64,000 nucleotides of DNA. Source: Aulostomus chinensis. Its lineage: Eukaryota; Chordata; Actinopteri; Syngnathiformes; Aulostomidae. Under the pieces are notes generated by a model. That model was not told where the DNA came from and made no database searches. It was given only the letters and a program-made list of their open reading frames with translations. Within the stretch, counting starts at the first letter, position 1. Each line of letters starts with the position of its first letter. The position numbers and the translations under genes were made by a program. Where the stretch lies: the NCBI GenBank assembly GCA_037954235.1, contig JBBMOA010000017.1:24706527-24770526 (forward strand). Reading direction: 5' to 3'. Positions 24,101-35,700 of the stretch are shown in pieces.

Positions 24101-26419
24101 CTTTGTGGCCAAGGTGCTGACATTGACATTCATAGTAATTGGAGGAATTGTGGCGCTTGTGCAGAACCCTGATGTCGCAGTACAGAATTTCGAAGTTGGG
24201 AATTCATTCAAAGACACTGAGTTCTCTGTAAGCAGTCTTGGAATGGCTTTTTATCAAGGACTCTGGTCTTACTCTGGCTGGGCCAACTTGAACCACTCCA
24301 CTGAGGAGCTGAAAAGACCAGAGGTGAGACTGAAACAAGCTGGATTGTGCATGTATGTGTATACTGCATGTAAACACATGTGTACAGACAAGCTGGATCA
24401 ATGTGAATGAAAACTGGAACCAGGCAGTGACTCTTTAAAGCTGCTTGTGTTCATAAATTTAGATTGCGACCGTCAAAATCCATTGACTTAGTTCAAGAGT
24501 TTCTGTAGGCTATGATGTTCCTGCTTTGATTCTGAGAAAGTATTTTATTGGCGCACTTGCAATCTAATCTTATCTAACTGTGTCGAAGGTAAGTGCCCTC
24601 GTTATCATCTCTACTGAAGATGTACAGCGTATAAACAGCACTTGAACAATCACAGGTTCAACTTAGAGAGACAGAAAACGAATACTGGGCCACATTTGGA
24701 GCTCCATAAGGTTCAATTTGGCCTGCCAGATGTATAATAATTATAATAATAAACATAATAGGGTCTTCGCCTGAAGTACCTTCAGGCTCAGGCCCTAATA
24801 ATGTTGTTTTTCAAAAACTTTGTTAGTTAGTTGTTACCAGGTCATTCAGCTAACTTGTCCAATAACAACTTCTGTCTTAGGGACTACATTTCTTTTACCA
24901 CAAACCACGTTTTCTCCTCCATATTGACCTCAACTCAAAGAACTCCCTCGTTTATTTCAGGTGAATCTTCCTCGAGCGGTGGTTATCGCCATTTCCCTGG
25001 TGACGGGCTTGTATCTCCTGGTCAACGTGAGCTACTTGACAGTAATGACACCCAAAGAGCTCATTTCCTCCAATGCGGTAGCAGTTACCTGGGGGTAAGA
25101 CACTGATGTCACAGGATGTCAAGTTGCTTATTATTTAAAACAAGGCTTTGAATATCAGATTTTATACCGAGAACCCTCTAAAACACTTTCAGATTCAGAT
25201 CATTGAAATGATACTTAACCCAAAAAATATATTGTGCCTTCCAGTATGCAAAAGTAGGTGTTGTGAGCTCATAAAGACTCTTTGACATTATTTTTTTTCT
25301 GTTAGCATCAGTCACCAGTAGCTTCGAGCTAAACATACATGGCTGGGCCCTCCTGCATTCTGGGATCAAACAGGTGAAGCAGAAGGGAAAAATGTCTTTG
25401 TCAGCTCAAGACTTCTATTTGTTTTTACTTGGAAGGCAATTTGGATGAAGTGAGCTTTAAAATATAACGCCAAGAGTTATGATGCGTTTGAACAGGAGAG
25501 CAGTACGAGAAAGTCTTGTTAAAGTGTCAAAGTCCCTCAGTTACACTTTCTTTGCAATGCTAAGGGTTTTTCTGCAGCTTTTATTGGACCTATAAACTTT
25601 CTCCTCAGGAATAAGGTGCTAGGAAGCTGGGGGTGGATCATGTCCGTGGCTGCAGCCTTGTCTGCTTTTGGTTCGCTCAACGGGACGTTCTTCAGCGGCG
25701 GCCGGGTGTGCTTCGTCGCTGCCCGGGAAGGACACATGGTGAGAATCTCCCAGTGTTGAATAGGTTTCTTCTGCCACAGGGTTTGACCCAGTCTTGTTTT
25801 GCAGCCTGATATTCTGGCCATGGCTCACGTCCACAGACTGACTCCATCTCCAGCGCTCATCTTCACCACTGCCATCTCCCTGCTGGTGCTCATCCCTGGA
25901 GACTTTCAGAGCATCGTCAACTTCTTCAGGTGAGGACAGAAGCTGAATGTCCTCTTTGGTCCTTCAAGAAATGCGGCTCCACCTTCTTGTGTTTGTCTCA
26001 CTTTCCCCCTCGTTGCTGTTGCCAGCTTCACTGCCTGGTTTTTCTACGCCATCACCCTGTCTGGACTCATCTATCTTAAGATAAGGAAGCCAGAGCTCCC
26101 GAGGCCGTACAGGGTCAGTTTCATCGCTCACCAAACTCCACCGAACAACAAGGGACGAGAGTTAACTCGTTCCGCCTTCTCCCGACAGGTACCCATCATA
26201 CTACCCATACTGGTGCTCATCGCTGCAGTATTCCTGGTCCTGGCTCCCATCATTGACAACCCTCAGATCGAATACCTCTATGTGACTTTGTTCATCTTCA
26301 GCGGAGTTATCATCTACATACCGTTCATCCATTTCAAACTCTGCCCCAGCCTGTTGACCAAACTAACAGTGTTCCTGCAGCTGTTCTTGGAAGTGGCCCC
26401 GACACAGAAGAACCTGTGA
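20416..26419 (+). CDS. SLC7A9-like amino acid transporter locus: three alternative 5' exons, one shared 3' block
   Basis: Light-chain amino acid exchanger of the LAT branch of SLC7 (APC/LeuT fold, 12 TM), most like b(0,+)AT (SLC7A9). Three large exons each encode TM1-TM6: 20416-21108, 22139-22837 and 23607-24323. All start with an ATG-headed frame reading LKR(D/E)VGL or MKREIGL, keep the TM1 GSGIFMSPQ motif, and end after a Glu codon (phase 0) with donors GTAAGG, GTAAGA and GTGAGA. Shared exons are 24961-25094, 25609-25738, 25805-25929, 26026-26113 and 26189-26419, encoding TM7-TM12 from VNLPRAVVIAIS to VAPTQKNL. Any variable exon joined to this block gives an intact protein of 466-474 residues. 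Family and exon compatibility are seen in the sequence; that all three are used as alternative first exons is inference. Two upstream copies could instead be stranded partial duplicates. Confidence 0.85.
21285..21520. mobile_element. MITE-like element copy
   Basis: Contains GAGCCAGCCACTGTG, TTTAGCTTGAAGCTAATGG and the right end TTTGTGAGTACTTGAAAGGC. Located between SLC7 variable exon 1 and the collapsed copy. Confidence 0.6.
21640..21851 (+). pseudogene. internally deleted fourth SLC7 variable exon remnant
   Basis: Sequence around 21652-21685 (GAAGCAGCAGCACTC, then ATGGAGAGGGACAA) matches the start of variable exon 2 (22120-22150: GAAGCAGCAACACTC, ATGGAGAGTGACAA). It is followed almost at once by a decayed version of that exon's end, reading NFGVCSTRIALHQGMWSCGG against NVGISSTGIAFYQGLWSYDG. 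Most of TM1-TM5 is missing and there is no clear donor. This is a dead copy produced by an internal deletion. Confidence 0.7.
22139..22837 (+). CDS. SLC7A9-like variable exon 2 (TM1-TM6)
   Basis: 233 codons starting MESDKRRFNLKREVGLVGAV. In-frame Met codons occur upstream at 22088, but 22139 matches the start preserved in the remnant at 21669. TM1 (GTMIGSGIF) and TM6 (GLWSYDGWNTLNY) are intact. The heavy-chain cysteine position reads Ala (YSDAAPPQLVVKC). It ends in EEVTHPE with donor GTAAGA at 22838. Its intact frame beside a decayed sister copy suggests it is under selection. Confidence 0.85.
23302..23307 (+). promoter_or_regulatory. possible TATA box of variable exon 3
   Basis: TATAAA within TGCATTATAAACAG, about 300 bases before the start codon of the third SLC7 variable exon. 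It is a sequence match only, and the 5' UTR would be rather long. Confidence 0.25.
23607..24323 (+). CDS. SLC7A9-like variable exon 3 (TM1-TM6), nearest the shared block
   Basis: 239 codons starting MADKEPEAVKMKREIGLIGG. TM1 reads GCMIGSGIF. The heavy-chain cysteine position is Gly (FADGDPPVLVVKC). TM6 reads GLWSYSGWANLNH instead of GLWSYDGWNNLNY, so the Asp and Asn after the aromatic residue are replaced. It ends in EELKRPE with donor GTGAGA at 24324. A TATAAA at 23302-23307 lies about 300 bases upstream and could belong to its own promoter. Confidence 0.85.
24961..26419 (+). CDS. SLC7A9-like shared 3' exon block (TM7-TM12)
   Basis: Five exons with consensus sites (24961-25094, 25609-25738, 25805-25929, 26026-26113, 26189-26419). 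They encode VNLPRAVVIAISLVTGLY, GRVCFVAAREGHM, RLTPSPALIF, a re-entrant SFTAWFFYAITLSGL segment and the C-terminus LQLFLEVAPTQKNL. This matches the second half of human SLC7A9 in order and length. Its first exon opens in phase 0 after TTTATTTCAG, exactly what each variable exon needs. ATTAAA at 26542 is a candidate poly(A) signal. Confidence 0.88.
25205..25460. mobile_element. MITE-like element copy in SLC7 shared intron
   Basis: Left end GATACTTAACCCAAAAAATA; interior GTAGCTTCGAGCTAAACATA, CCTCCTGCATTCTGG; right end ACTTGGAAGGCAATTTGGAT. Confidence 0.6.
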
Positions 26420-26559
26420 TTTGGACTTGAACTTCTAGAACGTTCATGTCCGTGTCTGCGGTTTACTTTGTTTACTGACACCATCACTGTTTACACTCAG
26501 CATCCAATGTGACTATATTCATTGCTTAACACCTCTAAACAATTAAATATTTGTTGGAT

Positions 26560-26915
26560 CCATCCATTTTGTTTACCTCTTCTCCTGTTCAGGGTGGTGG
26601 GGGTGGAGCCTATCCCAGCAGCCTTCCCCCTGGACAGGTCACCAGTCCATGGCAGGGCCAACACATAGAGACAGACAACCATTGGCTCTCCCAGCCACGC
26701 CTACGGTCAATTTAGAGTCTGGATTAACCTGGTCCCTCTTGATGTCTTTGGACTGTGGAGGAAGCTGGAGTACCAGAGAGAACCCAGCAGGAACAGGGAG
26801 AACATGGAGACTCACCCAGAAAGACCCCGTGTTCCAGCTGGGGCTCCACCCACAACCTTCTTGCTGGGGGGCCACAGTGAGGACCACTGCTCCACCGTGC
26901 TGCCTCTCTCTGTTA
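26560..26915 (+). repeat. teleost interspersed repeat, copy 3
   Basis: Same element as 17362-17745, from CCATCCATTTTGTTTACCTC to GACCACTGCTCCACCGTGCT, placed just after the SLC7 3' UTR. Confidence 0.85.
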
Positions 26916-27686
26916 GATCACCTTTCCTAATCTGATGGAGCCAACTGGTGTTTTTACTTCATTTACCTACACATAAATGTACGTCGCTGAAAGGGGAAAA
27001 AATGTCTTTGAGCTCAAGACTCCCTTAATTACCCCCAACAGGGATAAATAAAGTTTTCTTAATCTGAATTTATTTGAGAGAACTATAAAAGTACACTTTG
27101 AAGGTGAAGTATTGCTTTAAAATTACATGCTAAAATCTGTCTTTTCAGTGTTTTAGGTAATTTGCATATTTAGTCACACAATGCCATGTGGATATTAAAG
27201 AAAAAGTGTGTGTGTGTGTGTGTGTGTGCGTGTGCATGTGGGACATAGAAACTCAAAGACATTCTGTGAGTTACAAAAAACTTTATTAAATAAATGTTAT
27301 ACACAAGAAGGATGAAACAAGACATGGCAGTGTGCAACTTTCACATGACGAAGGATTGTTCAACACAAACAGGGAAGAGCAGGGAGGGGTGTGTTTGCGT
27401 AATTATACTGTTGTCACCTTTCACAACACCTTTCTGTATGACTGTCTATGTCGTCTGTCACTCACTTAAAATAGTAATTTGACACTGAGATTCTTGTTCG
27501 GCTTCACTATTCTGTTACCTATAAAATATCCCTCTTTTTTGTTAATTTATTTTATACTGGAGGTCTGGATACCTGCTGATCCTAGTGGGAGGGGGAAAGA
27601 TAAAAATGAGCTTTTTCCCCACATAAAATGGTTGCTCTCAGCTCCTGACCAACAGTGTCCAAAACAGTCCAGTCTGGAAAATGAGT

Positions 27687-27728
<42 letters not shown>

Positions 27729-27756
27729 CTCAGAGTTCTTTGCCCAAGTTAAGGAA
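26916..27756. other. convergent 3' interval between the SLC7 locus and ADPRS
   Basis: Holds a decayed MITE-like piece (about 26970-27118), a (GT)n tract at 27207-27232, a reverse-strand AATAAA at 27282-27287 that may end ADPRS, and a long (GT)n tract at 27688-27722. Confidence 0.5.
27688..27722. repeat. (GT)n microsatellite
   Basis: GT run ending in GCGCGCGC, just downstream of the ADPRS stop codon (it lies in its 3' UTR on the minus strand). Confidence 0.9.
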
Positions 27757-30700
27757 TCACTCTGCGCCAGTTTTCTTCTCTGTGCCATTAGAAGTGTTTG
27801 ACCGGAATCCAGATGGATCTTTACAGCTCTGATCCTCCACCCCACTCCTGCCCCCCTGTGACGACTGGTGGTATAGCCTGTGAAGTCGATTTGCGTTCAT
27901 GTCTGCATCCTCCGCGCCCTCGCAGCACTTTATCCAGGCCTGGGGAATGGCCTCGATGCCATAGTGGGCTCCGGCGATGGCCCCCGCCATGCAGGCGATG
28001 GTGTCTGTGTCCCCTCCCAGGGCCAGGCTGTATGCTAACGTCCTCTCCAGACCACCGTAGCTCTCTGGAAGACATTCCCTGGGTTGCAGGCAGTGAAGGA
28101 CACAGAAGATGGCAGTAGGGACAGAGTGTAGCGCTGCAATGCCGTTACCTGGAAGTAAAGTAGAACTTGTATATGATTGTGGCAGATTAAACAGTTAAAA
28201 TATTCATATACTCTGACATCTTTCAGACCAGAGGCTCTTAACCTTTTCTACTTCTATAGCTGGCCCTGACCCATTAAAATAACGATCACAAATTTTTTTG
28301 GCGTCTCTTCAACTCCCTTCATCTACTGAATCCATGTGAATTCACTGAATCATTCATTAAGGGATTTGACACCTTTTATTTCTGGAATAAATAAATGTCA
28401 CCAAATCAAGCACCTCGAACTGAAGGCTTTGTTTGAGGGTGACTTTTACAGAACTAATTCTTCATCTTTAATCATCCTTTTAGAACCACATTCTTCCTTA
28501 TGTATAACAAAAAAATTCCCTCCCAGTGACCTTTAATTTAAAAGCCCAGTATGTGACACATACCTTCTTAGACCAGATTCAGATTCTACTGATTCATTGG
28601 TAATACAATGTGTCATATTTGTGGTAGTTGTACGAACAACAATTAAAAAAAACCCACACAAAAAAAGACTACAGGTGGTGGATGGATGGAGATGGGAACA
28701 TGGATGACAGGTACTGACCCAGGACTGAGATGACCTCCTCTATGCTGACCTTGCTTCTGTCCATCAAGTCTCGAACTCTATGAAGGCGCTCACAGAATGG
28801 CTTCTCTGCTTCCTTGAGGCTGGACATATTGGCAAATATCACTCTCAGTATGGCTTGAATTATACATCTAAAGTCTTCATTTGTTGTAATGACAAAAGAC
28901 TTCAGATCCTGGCCTCCTTCAACAAACTCATGCAGTGCTCACATTCTGGCATCATTCCGTGTCGCCTCATCACCCTCCACCTCCTCCATCTCTGTGATTA
29001 GCCTGTTGATGAACTGCTGAGGAAGTTCGAGGGCCCCCTGCAGGGAGAGGTGGACCGCTAACGCCTGCAGCACTGCCCCGTTATAACCCAGAGAGCAGGA
29101 ATGCGTCAGCATGGCACCCAGACTGGCAAACTAGAGAGAAAAGAGAGAGAGAGAGAGGGAGAGAGAGAGAGGCCACTGTGAGTCAGAGAAAAGTGCTTGC
29201 ATGTTAAACTATTACGGTTGTCAAACTGACATTTATGCGATGATATTCGGGGTCATTTGTTACATGAAAAGAGCAACGCCTAGCTTTTTTAGATCCAGAA
29301 ATAAAAGAAAAGTTAGGGTTTTTTTTTCATGTTGACTAGTTTCACACGCCCATTTATGTCACTACCACAAATCTTAACTTGGTTATAGCGGTTACAGTCG
29401 ATTAAAACATTTCTATAAAACAGGAGCTAGTGCTGCACTTTAATCAACGAGTCTATAAAATACCAATAAAATGTGAACAATCCCAGTTTCCCAGAGCCTG
29501 AAGGGACGTGTTCTGATGGCTAATTTTCTCCAGTCACTCATCCTAAACCATCCAAGACTCATTTTAGAGCTGAAATTACACAAAAAGAAGCACATCCATC
29601 AATCGAAGAGTCTGGGACCAACATGTTTCATGTTTATGCTTGGAAAAAGACTGAAATGATTCATCAATTATCAAAGAGGTTAATCAACTTCTGATTGACT
29701 GATTGGTTAATGATTGATGTAAGACAAGTACACAGTAATTCCTCAACTCACCCTTTTAACATCAGCCTGATCAGGGAAGGCCAGCGCAAAGGGGGCCGCC
29801 CTCATGGCACCGCCGTTCCCAAAAGAGCCCCGACCATTAAACTGGTCCCTTGCGGGCTGGTACACGTCACTGAGCTGAGCTGAGGACAGCTTCTTCAACA
29901 CCTGGATCACGCCGGAGCCATAACCACGACCCGGGGATGCGCTGTACTCCTTTGCAAACCTAGAGAGGCCCAAAACATCTGGGCTTCAATTTATGTTTAC
30001 ACATACAAAATACTTTCCGTTTACTTCATGAGCCTCAGTTGGAGACAACATCTGCATACCTGCGAGCCATGTCCTGCTCATCAAAGCCAGACCGGTTGAG
30101 TAAAGACTGGACGACACAACGCGCCATTGCTGTGTCATCGCTGTACTCAAGGACACCTGAAAGCACACACGCGCGCGTGCGCGCGCGCAAACACACACAC
30201 AAAATCCTGCATCAGCCTTATTTATACATCTGCAAACAAGAAAGTTTGTGCAGAACTCAGGTGCAGGGTTTCCAAAGATCACGCAAAGGAAATGCTCATG
30301 CACATAACAAATGTTGGACTGTCCTGGATTGCTGAGCTGCAGCCACCTACAGGGTTCGGGTTGGGGTTCTGCCCGTAACACAGTAAGACCAAAAACAACT
30401 TTGACAATAAACGATATTATAATGGTAATTTACAATACAATAATTACCGCAGAATTCAGGCACTGCACTAGTTACTATTAATTTTACCACGGACACACAT
30501 TTTTCTTATCAATGCTAACTTTATCGTTTTATTTTTGTTTTTATGCAGGAATCAGACCCGCATAAGAGGCTTTCTCCAGTCGCTGTGTTGAGGTTTTAAT
30601 AATTCTCATGATGCTCACTCAGAAAATTGACAGATTGCTACAAACTGTGGACCTGCTATATAGCAGGCTAGCAAACCATCATCAGCTGTCATTAAAACGT

Positions 30701-30993
30701 GATTCTAGACTTGTCAAGTCTCCCCCGCAGCGCAGCCGAGCATGAGGCTTCCACGCCAGCCGTCTATTTAGCTTAGATTGAAATTTTATAATGAAATAGC
30801 TCGGACCATCTCCTTTACTCTCATCATCCAGGCTGTTCAGGTGCTGCAGCACATTCTCCATGGGAACCTCCTCGGCCCCCTCGAACTCTCCGCCGACACA
30901 GTCGCCCAGTACAGCCGCGACCAGCGCTCCCCTGAAACGGGACAAAGACGCCGGTGCCCCTGCTACCGCCGCTCTCACTGCCGTCATTGCCAT
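27757..30993 (-). CDS. adprs: ADP-ribosylserine hydrolase ARH3, complete
   Basis: Magnesium-dependent hydrolase that removes serine-linked ADP-ribose and degrades poly(ADP-ribose) in nucleus and mitochondria. Exons: 30819-30993, 30060-30156, 29752-29959, 28943-29130, 28719-28819, 27757-28148. All phases agree and give 386 residues; human ARH3 has 363. Exon 1 encodes LSRFRGALVAAVLGDCVGGEFE with the gating glutamate region. Exon 2 encodes EYSDDTAMARCVVQSLL with the metal-binding Asp pair. Exon 3 has GYGSGV and ARDQFNGRGSFGNGGAMR. Exon 6 has SLALGGDTDTIACMAGAIAG with the second Asp-Thr-Asp metal site. The C-terminus runs about 30 residues past the human end in a Ser/Gly/Lys-rich tail. It is head-to-head with zmym4 at 1.8 kb. 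Intron 3 contains a GA-rich purine tract (29135-29172); intron 1 has an alternating CG tract (30166-30188). Confidence 0.93.
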
Positions 30994-32777
30994 TCATCCG
31001 CCGGTAACGACGCTTTGCAATGCAACGAGAGAAATGTCCGCGGAGCAGACAGTCAAACCAGACGAGGATGTGTCGCAAGCGACAACCAACAATAACAAAT
31101 GTCCACCCTGCTGGCCCTCTACTGCTTCCTGAAAACGATTCTTACGCGTTTCGTTTTCATGTCGAATAGCAACCAGTTGTGGTAATGTCGCCGCCTGCTG
31201 TTGTGTTCGAGTCCTGGTGGTCCAAACCCTGGGGTCAGACAACGAAAATACCTGGGGTCAGCTGATAGTCCAGCCTTGCCCCAAGTGGGACTTTCAACAA
31301 CGTTAACAAATGAGTAAACATTTTAATTATACTGTTTTTTTCTGACAGAGACATATTGGTTTGTCGGTGAACTTGAACCTCAGCACAAACGCCAAAAGAT
31401 CATGTCAGCTCAGAGCTGAAGATAACGTTAGCTTACAGCTGCAACACACAGGAAAAGATCACATTAGCTTGCAGCTAAAGTTAAAGTTAGCTTAGATCTA
31501 ATGCCAACACCAAAAGATGATTTCTGCTTCGACCTAAAACAAATGTTAGCCTGGAACTAAGAACAAACACTGAAAGATGTAGACCTAAAGATAACGTTAG
31601 CTTAGAACTAGAAACGAACACTAAAAGATAATGTTAACTTTGACCTAAAGATAATGTCAGCTTAGGCCCAAAATAATGTTAGCTTAAAACTAGCAACCAA
31701 CCCTATAGATAGCGTTAGCTTAGACCTAAAGATAATGTTAGCGTAGCACTAATGAACACTAAAAGGTAATATCAGTTTAGAACTAGGAACGAACACCTAT
31801 GTTACAAAAATGTTAATACAAATTAATACAAATTGGCAATAAAACAATGAACAAACAGAAGCTTTGGAACATTTTGGTGAAACACGTTGTAATTCACCTA
31901 AATTATTGTGTTATCAACAAGTTGGTTTGATCTTCTGTATTTTTGAAACAGAACAAATTGCATAACTTAACACAGACTAAATATTTATGTAATGTACAGA
32001 CTGGTAAAACTTCAATGTTCAGATTCAATAAAATGTGTTTTTTTTTGTTCACATTGAAAACCTGCTTAGGCCTGCATTTTCAGCGCATCATCCCATTCAG
32101 AAAGTATCTGGGTGTCTTGGAACTGGAACACAAACCACACCGACACGTTTGGAGTTCAGCTGTTTGAGGAGTGACTGCTCTCAAACACACAAATATGTGT
32201 AATAGGGTGTACTGCTACTGCACATACTTAAGTAAACTTAATATGAAATACTTATCTGATTTAAGTAGAATTTTGAATTGAGACCCGTGGAGTACAGTTT
32301 TAACTGCCTGTTCAAACTTTTACTCGGGGAAAGGATCTGAATGCTTCTTCCACCACTGCAAAATCCACAGACATCGATAAGGAATCAGACTGATATTGAT
32401 ATTGGTATCATTCAAATCTTATAAATGCAAACTTCTTACAAATTTAATTAGCTTTTAAAATGCAATAACTTGATTAAGGTTTTTTTTCCCCTGCTGCCCC
32501 TCAAGTTTAAGGGGGGGGGGGGACGCTATACATACTGTACCATACGTTAATAGTAGCCTGTCCTCTGTGTATTTGTGTCCCATGATTGATGTCAATCAAC
32601 CCCTGGCTGATTCATGGGGGCTTTTTTAAGAACCCAGCCTGCTACTTTGTTTATGTACTGAGACACAGCATCAGCATCCTCGCCGGTGCTGGCTGCGGGC
32701 AGCCTGGCATTCGTAACCCATGACCCTCGAAGGAGGGTGGGTGCTTGGAGGCGCGGCGTCTGCAGCATAATTAAAAC
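30994..32777. other. intergenic region between ADPRS and ZMYM4
   Basis: Shared upstream region of two divergent genes. Contains a degenerate tandem repeat (31391-31800), a run of G (32510-32522) and otherwise no recognised coding sequence. No TATA box was seen for either gene. Confidence 0.5.
31391..31800 (+). repeat. degenerate tandem repeat with core AAAGATAATGTTAGCTTAGA
   Basis: About ten imperfect iterations of AAAGATAACGTTAGCTTAGA-CCTA-like units, spaced roughly 35-50 bases, some with an inserted ACGAACACTAAAAG. The period is irregular, so this is an old minisatellite. Confidence 0.7.
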
Positions 32778-35700
32778 ATGGCGGATTCGGAGGAATTTAG
32801 GCTTAAACGATTAAAGGTAATACATATTCACCTGGCATACAATTATAGCAAGACATTATGTTAACTTGATCAGCCGAAGTGACCGCACACTGTGATATTT
32901 AGTTATTGTTGGCAAATACCCTGTCGATATGTGTGTAGTATGCTAAACGCTAGCTAGCCAGTTAGCTTACAACCATGGAATGCTAGCTCTCTGTTCTTTA
33001 GCAATGATGCATGCCACTACGACAAGCTCCATATGAACAGTCTGTGTATTTAATAAAAAAAAGAATAAAAATACGAATACAATTCTTAAACACCGACTCA
33101 ATCCCAGTTTGTGAGTCGCAAGAGCATGTAGTTTGCTAACATTAGCTAACATCTTTGTGTTGCTGTTTAATGCCCATTTCACAAAGCTCGGGTGGGTGCT
33201 GACAATAAAGAAAAGTATATATTTAAAAATCCCCCTGCAAATCATTTGAGTGCTGTTGTGAAGAAACAGGAAACGGCCTTGGCATCATAAGTTAGCGTGT
33301 GTGCCCAATGTGGCTGTAATCTCACACATTTGTCAGCACAATGCCGAATTTAATTGTGATTTTTTGGTAGGACGACCCCCTCCATGCCATTGATTGGATA
33401 TTACCAGGCCCGCAGCCGTCAGACTCAATAACAGCTAGCCCCGATAACAATAATTCCCGATCCCCTCAATGCACAGCCGTTGCCACAAGGATTTTTAGGT
33501 TTCCACCCAACTTATATTATCTTAAGTTTTAAGGATCATCCCTCACCATGTACTCAAATACACTTGTAGTCGCAGTTGGATTGTTAAAAACTGATCACTG
33601 TTTCGGTGCTGCATCCATTGTCTGATGTGCTTGTCACTGTCACTGCGGCCTTATTACTCAGTCTCTATGCTACTCCATGTTTTTCTGTGAGAAATTTGAC
33701 TACGAGCTTCTTTTGAAGAAAATGGTTTCGTTGGTGAATGGAGTGGCAGTATGTGCTCACTAGGGCCCCCCGCTGGCCAGATACATGTACAACACAAGTG
33801 GTCAGCGCCCCCTATCTGTACCTCAGGTCTCTTATGACACCATCCCCCACAAAATTAAATGTGGGCTAGTTCTCATTCTTGAATTGTTGACTAAGATATT
33901 CTCTGTCATTTGAAAAGCATACGACGGATGACAGATTAACTTTGAAGAACGTTGGAATCTCATGAGTAATTAGTGCTGCACAATTAACTGGATCGCTCAA
34001 ATGTGCTCCATTAAAATGCCAAACCCCTCAACAAACACACACAAATCTGAGTCAGTACCTTGAAAGTATTGCAGGCAAATCTGATTCTGATTTGTTTCTC
34101 AAGTCAGATTTATTTTAAATCAGATCTCTCTCCGCCTGTGTTTTTTGCAAGTGATGAGATCAGACTTGTTGTGTCCAGACATCACCAATCTACCAACGGG
34201 GGACAAACCTGAAGTCATCAATTTCAATGGAGAAACAGGTTGCAAGCGACACAAAACACACTTTCAAATCTTATTAGATTGTCCGGGCCGAGACACATCT
34301 GTTGTTGTCCAATCAGATATGAATATAGTCTTAAATCGCCTAGAAAAATATGGTTTGCAAAAATAAGATTTCATGTTGTTTTGGGCTTTTAAGACTGTCT
34401 ACAATCAATCTGGATACGTCCCCAATCATATTTGGGCAGGCTGTCTGGAGGAGGCCTAAAAGGCTGGGTGTGCATATCAGTGTTTGAAAATGTGGCCAAT
34501 TTGGCACAGGGGTGGTCAGCGTGGCAACGATGTGAATTCCCTTCTCATCTCTCACAGCATTTAATTGCGGCCGTCTGACATTCACATAGCTACTTGTTCA
34601 GTGGAGTCCTCCATCAAAATGTAACACGCAAAGCCCTCGTGACCCCTGCAGTCTAAAAAAATGGCTACACAGTCATAGTAACCAGCCTGCTGCAGACAAA
34701 AAAAAAAAAATTGCTAAATTTTACCGTAGCTGGAAATTCATCCCGTCAGGAGCTTGGCTACGGTGCTGAAAGGTTCCCGTCTGAATCCATGTTTGAGACT
34801 GCAAGTTTGTCTCTAAGTGTAAATGTTTTTGTTTTAGGTGCCACATAAACCGTAGATCTGTAGAAAAGGATTTCGTTCATGATCGGTGGTCAGAAATGCA
34901 GAGCTGACATGATTCTTGAAACAACTTCTTTTAACCAACCTCTTCCCCTCACAGCACGAGCAGCACCTGTCCAGAGTATTTGACGAAGTGATGGGGCTGG
35001 GGGACTTTGCGGACTCCTCCAGAGGCTCTGCCACCTCTTCTAGGAGCGGCGGTCAGGAGGAGACAAAGGGAATGGACGAAACGTCAGGACAAGGGGAACA
35101 GCAACCGGTTGAAGAAGAGGATAGCAACAGCAGCAGACAAGAGGAAAAGATGGATGAGGTGATGGGGGAGTCGTCCTTACCTCGCATTGCTTCCCCTTCC
35201 TCTGATCGACCCTCCTCATTCACCGTGGCAGCCAATGAAGGAGGAGGAGGAGGAAGCGGAGGGGCAGCATTCGATGATGCACTGGATGGCCTCCCTCCGT
35301 TTGGACAAGAAGAAGAAGAAGAGGACTGGCACTTTGCCCTGCCTATGGGCACCCTTGAGGATGTTGATGTGGAGAAAGCCAAACGCAAACAACCAAAAGA
35401 GGGAATCAACAAAAGTCCGGATAATTCCTCTCCTCCAGAGCCCAGAGAAGAAGAGGGGGAGCAAGAGAGGGAAGTGAGCAGTGGGTCTGCCAACACCTCC
35501 CACTCCTCCCAGAACCCCACACCTGAGAACAGTCGAGGTAAAGGCCCACACTCATCCAAACAATCTTGAGGCTGCGGTGGAATATCTGGTGTTTTCCTCT
35601 TAAACCAGCAAATATGTGCACGTTTGTGTTATGTTTCAACTGTTGATCGGGTCATTTAAAAGAAAAATGGAAAAAATTGCTAATGCATTTGCGGTATGAT

